Shown: positions 12,043-20,456, counted from the first letter of the stretch. The stretch: DNA of 64,000 bases from Gryllotalpicola protaetiae (GCF_003627055.1 NZ_CP032624.1:3286001-3350000), one strand, 5' to 3'. The notes: generated by a model not told the origin, from the sequence alone. Program-made: numbers and translations.

Positions 12043-13608
12043 CTAGTACGCGAACGCCAGTACGTCATCGGGCGATTTGGTGCCGCCCGAGGCATCCGTA
12101 TCGTCGGGTTTCTTGCCGAGCTCGGGGATCGCGCTGGCCGCGCCGCCGCGCACGTACTTCGTGATCAGCCAGACCTCGACGATCATCAGGATCAGGTACA
12201 GGCCGCCGAGGGATGCCAGCGAGAACACCAGCTCGCCCGCGGTGACGCTCGGCGAGTTCGCGACCTGCGTGAGCAGGAAGATCTTGTCGTTCCCCGTCGG
12301 GTTCGGCGCGACCACGAACGGCTGCCGCCCCATCTCGGTGAAGACCCAGCCTGCAGAGTTGGCGGCGAAAGGCGCAAGGATGCCGAGCAGGGCGAGCCGC
12401 ATGATCCACGGGTTCCTCGGCACGGTGCCCTTGCGCGTCAGCCACAGCGCGACGAGGGCGGCGAACGCCGAGAGCGCGCCGAGGGTGATCATCACGCGGA
12501 ATCCCCAGTACGTGACCGGCATCAGCGGCACGTAGTTGATCTCGTTGCCGTTGGAGGCGTGCGTGCCGTAGCGCTCCTGGTAGATGGGGATGAGCTGGTT
12601 GACGCCCTTGACCGGGGTGTCGAAGTTGCCGTTCGCGAGGAACGAGAGCACGCCGGGCACGGTGATCACGTCGCGCACGCTGTGGCAGCTCTCGGCGTTC
12701 CAGGCGCCGAACGACAGCAGCGAGAAGTCGGTGGTGGTGTCGCACGCGGCCTCGGCGGCAGCCATCTTCATCGGCTGCTGCACGAACATGAGCTTGCCCT
12801 GCTGGTCGCCCGTCAGGAACACGAACACGAAGGCGACGATCGCGACCCAGGCGCCGGCGCGCAGCGAGCCGAGCCAGAGGCGGTGGTCCTCCTTGTCGCG
12901 GCCGGCGATAGCGGCGTTCTCGCCTGCGATGACCCGGCCGTCGGCCGCCATGATGTCGATGCCGTCCTTGCGGCGCTGCCAGAGCTGGTACCAGCTGATG
13001 CCGAGCAGGAACATGCCGCCGACCATCAGCGACCCGAGGATCGTGTGCAGGAACGACCAGATCGCGGTGTTGTTGCCGAGGACCGCCCAGATGTCGTTCA
13101 TGACCGGCTGCCCGTGCTCGAGCACGACGCCGACCGGATGCTGCATCCACGAGTTCGCGACGATGATGAAGTACGCCGAGACGATCGACCCGGCTACCGC
13201 GATGCACAGGGTCGCGGTGTGCAGCGCCTTGGGCAGGCGGCCCCAGCCGAAGATCCACAGGCCGAGGAAGGTCGACTCGAGGAAGAAGGCGAGCAGCGCC
13301 TCCATCGCGAGCGGCGCGCCGAAGATGTTGCCGACGAAGCGCGAGTACTGCGCCCAGGCGAGGCCGAACTGGAACTCCTGCACGATGCCGGTGGCGACAC
13401 CCATGATGAAGTTGATCAGGTAGAGCTTCCCCCAGAACTTCGTCGCCCGGTAGAAGCGGTCGTCCCCCGAGCGGTGCCAGCGGATCTGGAAGTAGGCCAC
13501 CAGCGGCCCGAGGCCGATCGTGAGCGGCACCATCCAGAAGTGGTAGACGGTCGTGATGCCGAACTGCCAGCGGGCGACCAGTACGGGGTCCAGCGCGGTC
13601 AGATGCAC
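12043..13608 (-). CDS. cydA: cytochrome bd oxidase subunit I
   Basis: 521 residues. Haem-carrying subunit of cytochrome bd; oxidises quinol and reduces oxygen. Visible: haem ligand His23 in the TTVYHFW motif (the E. coli His19 position), WMQHPVG, a second His in SFLHTILGS, and GRQPFVV near the third ligand region. The quinol-binding loop appears short compared with the long-loop E. coli type (inference from length). First gene of cydA–cydB–cydDC. The 5' side faces a BlaI-type repressor gene across about 115 bases holding two operator-like palindromes. AGAGGA precedes the start by about 9 bases. Confidence 0.97.
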   Translation of the reverse strand: MHLTALDPVLVARWQFGITTVYHFWMVPLTIGLGPLVAYFQIRWHRSGDDRFYRATKFWGKLYLINFIMGVATGIVQEFQFGLAWAQYSRFVGNIFGAPLAMEALLAFFLESTFLGLWIFGWGRLPKALHTATLCIAVAGSIVSAYFIIVANSWMQHPVGVVLEHGQPVMNDIWAVLGNNTAIWSFLHTILGSLMVGGMFLLGISWYQLWQRRKDGIDIMAADGRVIAGENAAIAGRDKEDHRLWLGSLRAGAWVAIVAFVFVFLTGDQQGKLMFVQQPMKMAAAEAACDTTTDFSLLSFGAWNAESCHSVRDVITVPGVLSFLANGNFDTPVKGVNQLIPIYQERYGTHASNGNEINYVPLMPVTYWGFRVMITLGALSAFAALVALWLTRKGTVPRNPWIMRLALLGILAPFAANSAGWVFTEMGRQPFVVAPNPTGNDKIFLLTQVANSPSVTAGELVFSLASLGGLYLILMIVEVWLITKYVRGGAASAIPELGKKPDDTDASGGTKSPDDVLAFAY

Positions 13609-13674
13609 TGCGTGTCCTCTCGGACGTTTCGCCTCAAGGGGCGATGGATGAGAAAGGTGTCGACTCGCGCCGAC

Positions 13675-13691
13675 TTCTACATGACGTAGAA
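13675..13691. promoter_or_regulatory. operator-like palindrome 1 (cydA / blaI-type intergenic)
   Basis: TTCTAC-N5-GTAGAA, a perfect 6-base inverted repeat with a 5-base centre. The same element recurs 26 bases downstream. The resemblance to BlaI/MecI/CopY operators (TACA-N-TGTA dyads) and the position between cydA and a BlaI-family gene suggest that this repressor binds here. The site lies in the likely promoter of cydA on the minus strand. Binding itself is inference. Confidence 0.7.
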
Positions 13692-13700
13692 CTTGTTACT

Positions 13701-13717
13701 TTCTACCACGCGTAGAA
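13701..13717. promoter_or_regulatory. operator-like palindrome 2 overlapping the repressor promoter
   Basis: Second exact copy of TTCTAC-N5-GTAGAA. Its right arm overlaps TAGAAT (13713–13718), a good -10 box that ends 6 bases before the GTG start of the repressor gene. Binding here would block transcription of the repressor's own leaderless mRNA (autoregulation, inference). Confidence 0.72.
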
Positions 13718-13724
13718 TAGCGCC

Positions 13725-14066
13725 GTGGCGTCGCTAGGGGAACTGGAACGCGCGGTGATGGATCTGCTCTGGCAGTCCCCGACCGCGCTCGCGGCGGCGG
13801 AGGTGCGCGAGACCCTGCCGGGCTCCCCCGCGATCACCACCGTGCTCACGGTTCTCACCCGCCTCGAGGCCAAGGGTTTCGTCTCGCGCGACCGCAGCCG
13901 CCGCCCACACCTGTTCGGCGCGACCCTCACGCGCGACGACTACATGGCCGAGCTGATGCACGAGGTGCTGGGCTCGTCGCCCGATCGAGAGGCGGTGCTG
14001 GCGCGGTTCGTCGGCCGTGCGAGCAAGAGCGAGACGGATCATCTCCGTAAGCTTCTCGGGTCATAG
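13725..14066 (+). CDS. BlaI/MecI/CopY-family transcriptional repressor
   Basis: 113 residues. Winged-helix DNA-binding N-terminus: LGELERAVMDLLW, then a recognition helix region TTVLTVLTRLEAKGFV and a short wing. A short C-terminal helix would mediate dimerisation. The family represses target genes until a membrane M56 protease or a metal signal inactivates it. The GTG start is fixed by the -10 box TAGAAT ending 6 bases upstream, which leaves no room for a ribosome-binding site. An M56 metalloprotease gene follows after 12 bases, the classic BlaI–BlaR1 arrangement. Divergent from cydABDC. Confidence 0.93.
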   Translation: MASLGELERAVMDLLWQSPTALAAAEVRETLPGSPAITTVLTVLTRLEAKGFVSRDRSRRPHLFGATLTRDDYMAELMHEVLGSSPDREAVLARFVGRASKSETDHLRKLLGS

Positions 14067-14078
14067 GGCGCTCACGCC

Positions 14079-14765
14079 GTGACCAAAGTCCTGATCCTCG
14101 GCCTGGTTGCCGTTCTGCTGGCCTGGCCGGTGCCCGTGCTGCTCGCGCGGGCACGATGGACGATGCGGATGCCTGCCGTGGCCATGCTCTGCTGGCAGGC
14201 CGTCGCCGTGGCCGGCGGCCTGTCGATGATCGGCGCGCTGTGGTTCGTGTCGATCGGCGCAGCGGCCCTGCTCGCCCTGCACCTGCTGCTGAACCTCGGG
14301 CTCACAGCGGTCGGCACCTCGCGTCAGCGTCGCCGTCACCGGCAGCTCGTCGATCTGCTGTCGACGCCCATGCCCGACCGGCCGGGCACGCGCCTCATCG
14401 AGAACGAAGCACCGGTCGCCTACTGCCTGCCTGGCGCGCCGCGTTCGGTCACCGTGCTGTCCGACGGCCTGCTGCGCCTCCTCTCGGACGATGAGCTCGC
14501 CGCGGTCGTCGCCCACGAGCGCGCGCACATGACCCAGCACCACCACATCGTGCTGATGGCGTTCAAGGCCTGGCGGACCGCGCTGCCGTGGTTCCCGATC
14601 GCGAGCCGCGCGGAAGACGCCGTGGCTCTGCTCGTCGAGCTGCTCGCCGACGATGACGCGCGTCAGGTCGTGCCCGACAGCGTGCTCGCGTCAGCGGTCA
14701 CCGCGGTGGCAGGAACGGATGCGGCGGCGGTCGCCCCGCGCGTAGCCCGCCTCCGCGGCGCGTAG
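14079..14765 (+). CDS. M56-family (BlaR1-like) membrane metalloprotease, short form
   Basis: 228 residues. Membrane helices near residues 1–20 and 32–75, then a cytoplasmic zinc protease domain with HERAH at 146–150 and the third zinc ligand Glu187 in ELLADDD. Unlike BlaR1/MecR1 it has no extracellular penicillin-binding sensor domain, so the signal it perceives is unknown. The likely role is cleavage or inactivation of the adjacent BlaI-type repressor (family knowledge plus context). GTG start; co-transcribed with the repressor. Confidence 0.88.
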   Translation: MTKVLILGLVAVLLAWPVPVLLARARWTMRMPAVAMLCWQAVAVAGGLSMIGALWFVSIGAAALLALHLLLNLGLTAVGTSRQRRRHRQLVDLLSTPMPDRPGTRLIENEAPVAYCLPGAPRSVTVLSDGLLRLLSDDELAAVVAHERAHMTQHHHIVLMAFKAWRTALPWFPIASRAEDAVALLVELLADDDARQVVPDSVLASAVTAVAGTDAAAVAPRVARLRGA

Positions 14766-14785
14766 CGGGCCGTCGTCGGCCGGGT

Positions 14786-14853
14786 GGGCCGATCGGGCGC
14801 AATCGGGTCGATCGGGCAGCCCCTCTGCGTTGAACGGTGTGCCCGATCGGCCC
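14786..14853. terminator. inverted repeat between convergent genes
   Basis: GGGCCGATCGGGC (14786–14798) and its exact reverse complement GCCCGATCGGCCC (14841–14853). A near-copy of the left arm, GGGTCGATCGGGC, lies at 14805–14817. The M56 gene and the ASCH gene converge here, so a bidirectional terminator is plausible. There is no clear T-run on either side, so it may instead be a dispersed repeat. Confidence 0.5.
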
Positions 14854-14870
14854 GTTTCCGTGTCAGCGGT

Positions 14871-15350
14871 TCAGAAGTCGGCGCGCCAGCTGGCGTAAAC
14901 GACCCGGAATCGCTCGCACACGACCGGCATATCAGGAGCGAACCCTCGTTCGTTCTCCGAATGCAGCCGCCAGAAGGACTCGTGAAATCTGCGCCAGGAG
15001 TCCAGCGTGCGATCGCCCTCTCCTTCGGCCGCCGCATGGGCCGCGTCGACGCAATCAAACGACACGACCGAGACCTGCGTGGTTTCAAGAACGGCGCGAG
15101 GCGCGCCGGCGCCGTCGAGCACGATACTGCGCGTGCCGACGACGGGCAGCGGCTCGCGCGCCGCCTCGTAGTCCCACAGCGACGACGCTGTCGCGGTCTT
15201 CCCGCCGCGGAGGACCAGCGTCAGCAGCTCGTCGGCTTGACTTCGGTCGCCTTCAGCTCCGAAGGCCCAGGAATCGGGCGGCTCGGCGGGCAGGGCAGGA
15301 ACCGCGGCGCGCGCCTCGTCCCAGAAGCGCCGGATCGCGGCATCCGTCAT
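14871..15350 (-). CDS. ASCH domain protein
   Basis: 159 residues. Recognised from the spaced motifs of ASCH proteins: GGKTATASSLWDYE, LPVVGTRSIVLD, AVLETTQVSVVSFDCVD, and EGEGDRTLDSWR followed by a helix and FRVVY. ASCH folds resemble PUA and probably bind RNA or modified nucleosides; no specific substrate can be assigned. The start ATG overlaps the stop of coaE as ATGA, so it is translated from the same message. Confidence 0.85.
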   Translation of the reverse strand: MTDAAIRRFWDEARAAVPALPAEPPDSWAFGAEGDRSQADELLTLVLRGGKTATASSLWDYEAAREPLPVVGTRSIVLDGAGAPRAVLETTQVSVVSFDCVDAAHAAAEGEGDRTLDSWRRFHESFWRLHSENERGFAPDMPVVCERFRVVYASWRADF

Positions 15351-15949
15351 GCCGACAGCGTCGCCCAGAGCTCGTCGACCGCGGCGAGGAGCTCTTCGCG
15401 AGTTCCGTCGTTGTCGAGGACCACGTCGGCGACCGCGAGGCGCTCGGCATCCGTCGCCTGCGACCCCACGCGCGCCTCCGCCTCGGCCTGACTCATCCCC
15501 CGGTCCGCGACGAGCCGCCTGATGCGCTCGTCACGGCTCGCGCTGACGACGATCACCTTCTCGAAGTGCATGGGGCGATCGGCGGATGCTTCGACCAGCA
15601 GCGGCACGTCGTAGACCACGATCGCGTCAGGGTTCTCGGCCTCGGTCGCCGCGAACAGCTCGTTGCCGCGCTTCCACACCGCCGGGTGCGTGATGGCGTT
15701 GAGCTTGAGGCGCGCCGCCTCGTCGTTGAAGACGATCGCGCCGAGCGCCGGCCGATTGAGCGAGCCATCGGGCAGCAGCACACCGTCGCCGAACTCCGCG
15801 GCGATCTGCGCGAGCGCCGGCCGCCCCGGCTCGACGACCTCGCGGGCGAGCTTGTCGGCGTCGACGACGACGGCGCCGTGCTCGGCGAGGCGGGCCGACA
15901 CGGTGGATTTGCCAGAGGCGATGCCGCCGGTGAGCGCGATGATCTGCAC
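15347..15949 (-). CDS. coaE: dephospho-CoA kinase
   Basis: 200 residues. Last step of coenzyme A synthesis (phosphorylates the 3'-OH of dephospho-CoA). The N-terminus IIALTGGIASGKST holds the P-loop; VVDADKLAREVV, the NAITHPAV lid region and VVYDVPLLVEA are family motifs. The GTG at 15949 is chosen because the P-loop begins directly after it and a -10 box TAGCGT (15957–15962) ends 7 bases upstream (leaderless). An in-frame GTG 45 bases further upstream would translate the neighbouring repeat DNA. Confidence 0.95.
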   Translation of the reverse strand: MQIIALTGGIASGKSTVSARLAEHGAVVVDADKLAREVVEPGRPALAQIAAEFGDGVLLPDGSLNRPALGAIVFNDEAARLKLNAITHPAVWKRGNELFAATEAENPDAIVVYDVPLLVEASADRPMHFEKVIVVSASRDERIRRLVADRGMSQAEAEARVGSQATDAERLAVADVVLDNDGTREELLAAVDELWATLSA

Positions 15950-15985
15950 GGAACCCACGCTACTCGGCGCGTCGGGAGGGCGCCG

Positions 15986-16109
15986 GGTCGTCACAAGGTC
16001 GCTCGAACAGCCTCAGTTCGCCGACTTAGTGACGACCGGGGCGGACTTCGCAGATCGGGTCGTCACAAAGTCGCCTGACGACGCGGCATTGGACGACTTA
16101 GTGACGACC
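15986..16109. repeat. 36-base-period alternating-orientation repeat array
   Basis: Four 16-base words at exact 36-base steps, alternating in orientation: GGTCGTCACAAGGTCG (15986), CGACTTAGTGACGACC (16022), GGTCGTCACAAAGTCG (16058), CGACTTAGTGACGACC (16094). The 20-base spacers are unrelated to each other. Neighbouring pairs can fold into hairpins. The array lies between coaE and rpsA outside any convincing gene. A diverged copy is found in cydDC (9285–9411). Confidence 0.88.
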
Positions 16110-16135
16110 CGGTCGGCCGCCGCCCGAGGCCCAAC

Positions 16136-16170
16136 GCAAAAGGGGCCGGACCCCGAAGGATCCGGCCCCT
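16136..16170 (-). terminator. rho-independent terminator of rpsA
   Basis: Perfect 10-base stem AGGGGCCGGA / TCCGGCCCCT (16141–16150, 16161–16170) with a 10-base loop. On the minus strand the stem is followed by TTTTGCG. It lies 15 bases beyond the rpsA stop. Confidence 0.9.
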
Positions 16171-16184
16171 GTCAGCTATTCAGC

Positions 16185-17633
16185 TCAGTTGCTCGAGAGC
16201 TTCTCGCGCAGAGCCGCGAGCGACTCGTCATCGGCGAGGGTTCCGGTCGCAGCCGACTCGGTCGAGAACGACGACGAGCTGGACTGGCCAGTCGTGTTCG
16301 CCTCTTCCTCGAGCTGGCGCGCGACCTGCTTCTTGTGGGCCTCCCAGCGGGCCTGAGCGGCCGCGTAGTCGGCCTCCCACTTGGCGCGCTGCTCGTCGAA
16401 GCCTTCCTTCCACTCGCCGGTCTCCGAGTCGAAGCCCTCGGGGTACTTGTAGTTTCCCTGCTCGTCGTACTCGGTCGGCATGCCGTAGAGCGCCGGGTCG
16501 AACTCGGTGCCCTCGGGGTCGACGCCGTCGTTGGCCTGCTTCAGCGAGAGGCTGATGCGGCGACGCTCGAGGTCGATGTCGATGACCTTGACGAAGACCT
16601 CTTCGCCGACCGACACGACCTGCTCGGCGAGCTCGACGTGCTTGCCCGACAGCTCGGAGATGTGGACGAGACCCTCGATGCCGTCGGCGACGCGGACGAA
16701 CGCACCGAACGGAACGAGCTTCGTGACCTTACCCGGGGCGACCTGGCCGATCGCGTGAGTGCGGGCGAAGACCTGCCACGGGTCCTCCTGGGTGGCCTTG
16801 AGCGACAGCGAGACGCGCTCGCGGTCGAGGTCCACCTCGAGGATCTCGACCGTGACCTCCTGGCCGACCTCGACGACCTCGCTGGCATGCTCGATGTGCT
16901 TCCAGCTGAGCTCGGAGACGTGGACGAGGCCGTCGACGCCGCCGAGGTCGACGAACGCACCGAAGTTGACGATCGACGAGACGACGCCCTTGCGGACCTG
17001 GCCCTTGTGGAGGTTGTTGAGGAAGGTGGTGCGCGACTCGGACTGCGTCTGCTCGAGCAGGGCGCGGCGCGAGAGGACCACGTTGTTGCGGTTCTTGTCG
17101 AGCTCGAGGATCTTCGCCTCGATCTCCTGGCCGAGGTACGGCGTGAGGTCGCGCACGCGGCGCAGCTCGATCAGCGACGCGGGCAGGAAGCCGCGAAGGC
17201 CGATGTCGACGATCAGGCCGCCCTTGACGACCTCGATGACCTGGCCGGTCACGACGCCGTCGGCTTCCTTGATCTTCTCCACGTCGCCCCAGGCGCGCTC
17301 GTACTGAGCCCGCTTCTTCGACAGGATCAGGCGGCCTTCCTTGTCCTCCTTCTGGAGAACGAGGGCCTCGACGGTGTCGCCGACGCCGACGACCTCGCTG
17401 GGGTCGACGTCGTGCTTGATGGAAAGCTCACGGGAGGGGATGACACCCTCGGTCTTGTAGCCGACGTCGAGGAGCACCTCGTCGCGGTCGATCTTCACAA
17501 CGGTGCCTTCGATGAGGTCACCGTCGTTGAAGAACTTCAGAGTCTTCTCGACCGCGGCAAGAAAGTCTTCAGCAGAGCCGATGTCGTTGATGGCGACCTG
17601 CTTGGCTGCCTTTTCGGTCGTAGTGGTAGTCAT
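16185..17633 (-). CDS. rpsA: 30S ribosomal protein S1
   Basis: 482 residues with four S1 (OB-fold) RNA-binding repeats (roughly residues 36–105, 122–188, 209–277, 294–363), the actinobacterial layout, against six in E. coli. The tail after about residue 365 is acidic, aromatic and Ser/Thr-rich. It helps mRNA binding to the 30S subunit, which is notable in a genome where many mRNAs look leaderless and do not need it. It has its own promoter, a leader of about 95 bases, GGAG before the start, and a strong terminator, so it is monocistronic. Confidence 0.98.
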   Translation of the reverse strand: MTTTTTEKAAKQVAINDIGSAEDFLAAVEKTLKFFNDGDLIEGTVVKIDRDEVLLDVGYKTEGVIPSRELSIKHDVDPSEVVGVGDTVEALVLQKEDKEGRLILSKKRAQYERAWGDVEKIKEADGVVTGQVIEVVKGGLIVDIGLRGFLPASLIELRRVRDLTPYLGQEIEAKILELDKNRNNVVLSRRALLEQTQSESRTTFLNNLHKGQVRKGVVSSIVNFGAFVDLGGVDGLVHVSELSWKHIEHASEVVEVGQEVTVEILEVDLDRERVSLSLKATQEDPWQVFARTHAIGQVAPGKVTKLVPFGAFVRVADGIEGLVHISELSGKHVELAEQVVSVGEEVFVKVIDIDLERRRISLSLKQANDGVDPEGTEFDPALYGMPTEYDEQGNYKYPEGFDSETGEWKEGFDEQRAKWEADYAAAQARWEAHKKQVARQLEEEANTTGQSSSSSFSTESAATGTLADDESLAALREKLSSN

Positions 17634-17735
17634 TGAGTGGTTACTCCGGGATGGACATGAATCAGGCCCGATACGAACTCTTTGGTTTGTTCCGCATCAG
17701 GCGAGCGGATAGAGAAGTCACGAATGTGACGTTCA

Positions 17736-17765
17736 AGTTTACCTGATTTGAAACGGATGCCTCAA
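17736..17765 (-). promoter_or_regulatory. rpsA promoter
   Basis: On the minus strand: -35 TTGAGG (17765–17760), 18-base spacer, -10 TAAACT (17741–17736). The predicted start near 17729 gives a leader of about 95 bases before rpsA, one of the few leadered housekeeping genes here. It is the best two-box promoter I can see in the window. Confidence 0.65.
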
Positions 17766-17781
17766 CGTCGGCATTCCCGCG

Positions 17782-18756
17782 TCAATCGGCGTTTTCTCGG
17801 TGCTTCCCCACGGCATCGGCCAGCGCGCCAGGCAGCTCGGGGAACCGGAACTCATAGCCGGCCGCGAGCAGCTTCTCGGGCAGCACCCATCGGCTCTTGA
17901 GCATCAGCTCGGCCTCGGTTCTGAGCGCGAAGGACGCGGACTCCAGCATCCAGCGCGCCGATGGCAGCCCGATCGGAACGCCGAGCGTGCGCCGCAGCTC
18001 GCGCATGAACCCGGCGTTGTCGGTGGGGTTCGGCGAGCCGGCGATGACGGGGCCGTCGAGCTCGGGGTGATCCTGGGCGAAGCGGATGATGCCGACGATG
18101 TCGTCGACGTGGATCCAGCTGAACTTCTGGCGGCCGGCGCGCGTGCGCGGCGGCAGGTAGGTGCGCGCGGCGATGCGGCTGTGGGTCGCCGGCCACCAGC
18201 CGTCGTGGTTCGCGCCGCCGAGGCCGACGCGCGCGAGCAGGCTGAGCGGGCCGAGCGCGCTGCCGTCGCCGAGCGCGATCGTGATGCGCAGCGGGATGCG
18301 CCTCGTCGCGGGCAGCTCGGCCTCGAAGAGCGCCGCCTCCCATGCTTTGGCGATGTCCTCGCTGAACAGCTCGGTGCCGTACTCGCCGGTCGACTCGGTC
18401 TGCGGGCGATCGTCGGCGTGCCGGTAGATCGTCGCGGTCGACGCGTTCACCCACAGCGGGGTCGAGCGGGCGGATGCCGCGATCGCGGCCCCCAACGCCC
18501 GGGTCGTGTCGACCCGCGAGCGCACCAGCTCGGCGCGGTTCGCCGCCGTGTAGCGGCTGTTGACGCTCTTGCCGGAGAGGCCGACGACGAGGGCTGCCCC
18601 GTCCACGGCATCCGTGATCGCCGCCGCGTCGTCCCATGGGATCTCACCCGGGGCGCGCCCGACCGTCACCACGTCCGCGCCGTCGGCGCGGTAGGCGGCG
18701 GCGAGGCGCTGCCCGATGAAGCCGGAGGCGCCTCCGATGACGACGCGCTGAGACAT
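17782..18756 (-). CDS. TIGR01777-type NAD(P)-dependent epimerase/SulA-like protein
   Basis: 324 residues. N-terminal Rossmann nucleotide-binding motif GGASGFIGQRL (residues 8–18), GLSGKSVNSRY, an active-site-like region with NASTATIYRH in place of the usual YxxxK, and WIHVDDIVGIIRF. The C-terminal region of about 45 residues is the DUF1731 part typical of the family. Enzymatic role unknown in most bacteria; assigned as an extended short-chain reductase. It begins 17 bases after the DUF885 gene and is probably co-transcribed with it. Confidence 0.9.
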   Translation of the reverse strand: MSQRVVIGGASGFIGQRLAAAYRADGADVVTVGRAPGEIPWDDAAAITDAVDGAALVVGLSGKSVNSRYTAANRAELVRSRVDTTRALGAAIAASARSTPLWVNASTATIYRHADDRPQTESTGEYGTELFSEDIAKAWEAALFEAELPATRRIPLRITIALGDGSALGPLSLLARVGLGGANHDGWWPATHSRIAARTYLPPRTRAGRQKFSWIHVDDIVGIIRFAQDHPELDGPVIAGSPNPTDNAGFMRELRRTLGVPIGLPSARWMLESASFALRTEAELMLKSRWVLPEKLLAAGYEFRFPELPGALADAVGKHRENAD

Positions 18757-18773
18757 CCGCTCGATCTCGCCGC

Positions 18774-20447
18774 TCAGCCGAGCAGGGCGGTGCGCAGGGT
18801 GTCGAGGCCGATGCCGCCCAGGTCGAGCGCCTTCTTGTGGAACGCCTTCACGTCGAAGGCGTCGCCCTCGCGCGCCTTGAGCTCGTCGCGCAGCTGCTGC
18901 CACACGCGCTGGCCGACCTTGTAGGCGGGCGCCTGGCCCGGCCAGCCGAGGTAGCGGTTCACCTCGAAGTCGACGAAGCCCTGGTCCATGTTGACGTTGC
19001 GGCCCATGAAACTGAAGGCGTAGTCGCCGGTCCAGATGCCGCTTCCGTCGGGCAGCGGCTTCTCGAGGTGCACGCCGAGGTCGAGCACAACGCGCGCGGC
19101 GCGCATGCGCTGGCCGTCGAGCATGCCGAGGCGGTCGGCGGGGTCGCTGAGGTAGCCGAGCTCGTCCATCAGGCGCTCGGCGTAGAGCGCCCAGCCCTCG
19201 CCATGGCCCGAGACGAACTGGTTGCGGCGCCACGCGTTCAGCTTCGCGGTGTTGTAGACCCCGATGCCGAGCTGCAGGTGGTGGCCCGGGACGCCCTCGT
19301 GGTAGACGGTTGTCATCTCGCGCCAGGTGTCGAACTCGGTGACGCCCGGCGGAACGCTCCACCACATGCGGCCGGGGCGTGAGAAGTCCTCTGAGGGGCT
19401 CGTGTAGTAGATGCCGCCGTTCTGCGTCGGCGCGATCATGCACTCGATGCGGCGCAGCGGCTCGGGAATGTCGAACTGGGTCGCGGCGAGGTCGGCGATG
19501 GCCTGGTCGGCCGTCTCCTGCATCCACGCCTTGAGGGCGTCGGTGCCCTTCAGCTTGCGCGACGGGTCCTTGTCGAGGAATTCGATCGCCTCGCGAACGG
19601 AGGCGCCCGGCTTGATCTCGTGCGCGATCGCCTCTTGCTCGGCGACCATGCGCGCGAGCTCTTCGATGCCCCACTCGTAGGTCTCGTCGAGGTCGATCTT
19701 CGCGCCGATGAAGCCGCGGCTCGCGAGCGCGTAGATGTCACGGCCGACCGCGTCGCGCTCGGGCGCCTCGTGCTGCAGCTCGTCGTCGAGGAAGTAGCTG
19801 AGCTCGCCGTAGGCCGCCGCGGCCGCCTGCGCGCCGCGCGCCAGGTCGGCCTTGACGGACTCGGGCAGCTCGCTGCCGTCGGCCGTCTTGGCGTCGCCCG
19901 CGAGTTTGAAGAAGAAGCCGTCGCGGGCGTTCAGCTCGTCGGCCTGCTGGATGCCGATGCGCACCTGGCGGACTGCGGGGGCGTTGCCGCTCGACATGCC
20001 GACGCGCAGCGACTCGATGTACCCGCGGATCGCGGCCGGGACGTTCCCCATCCGCTTCGCGATGACGGACCAGTCGTCGGCCGTCGCCGTGGCCGACAGG
20101 TCGAAGATGTCGCGCAGATTCTGCAGGGGGGACGCGATGTTGTTGAGGTCGCGCTGCCAGAAGCCGGCGTCGTGCTTCTCGAGCTGGAGCTCGAGGTCGC
20201 GGGTGAGGTCGAGCTTCGTGATCGCGTCGGTCTCGTCGAAAGGCTCCGCCGCCCGGATCTCGGAGAGAGCCGCGCGTGCGGCGTCGGCGGCGGCCTGGTG
20301 GCCTGCCGGCGAGGTGTCGCCGTACTCGCCCTCGCGACCGGGACGGCCGATGTACACCCTGCCCTCCGGGTACAGGTCGAGCTCGGTGTCGAGCCAGCGC
20401 TCGGCGATGCGATCGATCTCGGTCGGAGTGCGTTCGGCGTCCGTCAT
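18774..20447 (-). CDS. DUF885 family zinc-peptidase-like protein
   Basis: 557 residues, the usual length. Contains HEGVPGHH near residues 383–390, an HExxxGHH-like zinc-binding motif of DUF885, plus GHGEGWALYAERL, typical of the family's second metal region. No signal peptide: begins MTDAERTPTEIDRIAE, so cytoplasmic. Probably a metallopeptidase or carboxypeptidase-like hydrolase; substrate unknown. The start is supported by -10 TAGGCT (20454–20459) ending 6 bases upstream, a leaderless promoter that overlaps the stop codon of polA. Confidence 0.93.
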   Translation of the reverse strand: MTDAERTPTEIDRIAERWLDTELDLYPEGRVYIGRPGREGEYGDTSPAGHQAAADAARAALSEIRAAEPFDETDAITKLDLTRDLELQLEKHDAGFWQRDLNNIASPLQNLRDIFDLSATATADDWSVIAKRMGNVPAAIRGYIESLRVGMSSGNAPAVRQVRIGIQQADELNARDGFFFKLAGDAKTADGSELPESVKADLARGAQAAAAAYGELSYFLDDELQHEAPERDAVGRDIYALASRGFIGAKIDLDETYEWGIEELARMVAEQEAIAHEIKPGASVREAIEFLDKDPSRKLKGTDALKAWMQETADQAIADLAATQFDIPEPLRRIECMIAPTQNGGIYYTSPSEDFSRPGRMWWSVPPGVTEFDTWREMTTVYHEGVPGHHLQLGIGVYNTAKLNAWRRNQFVSGHGEGWALYAERLMDELGYLSDPADRLGMLDGQRMRAARVVLDLGVHLEKPLPDGSGIWTGDYAFSFMGRNVNMDQGFVDFEVNRYLGWPGQAPAYKVGQRVWQQLRDELKAREGDAFDVKAFHKKALDLGGIGLDTLRTALLG

Positions 20448-20456
20448 GGTTCGAGC

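Noticed and set aside
15950-15994. Upstream GTG start for coaE
   Set aside because: It would translate repeat DNA and lies upstream of the -10 box that fits the downstream GTG; the P-loop begins right after the chosen start.
15986-16109. CRISPR array
   Set aside because: Only four units, alternating in orientation, with 16-base words and no cas genes; the related block at 9285 is protein-coding.
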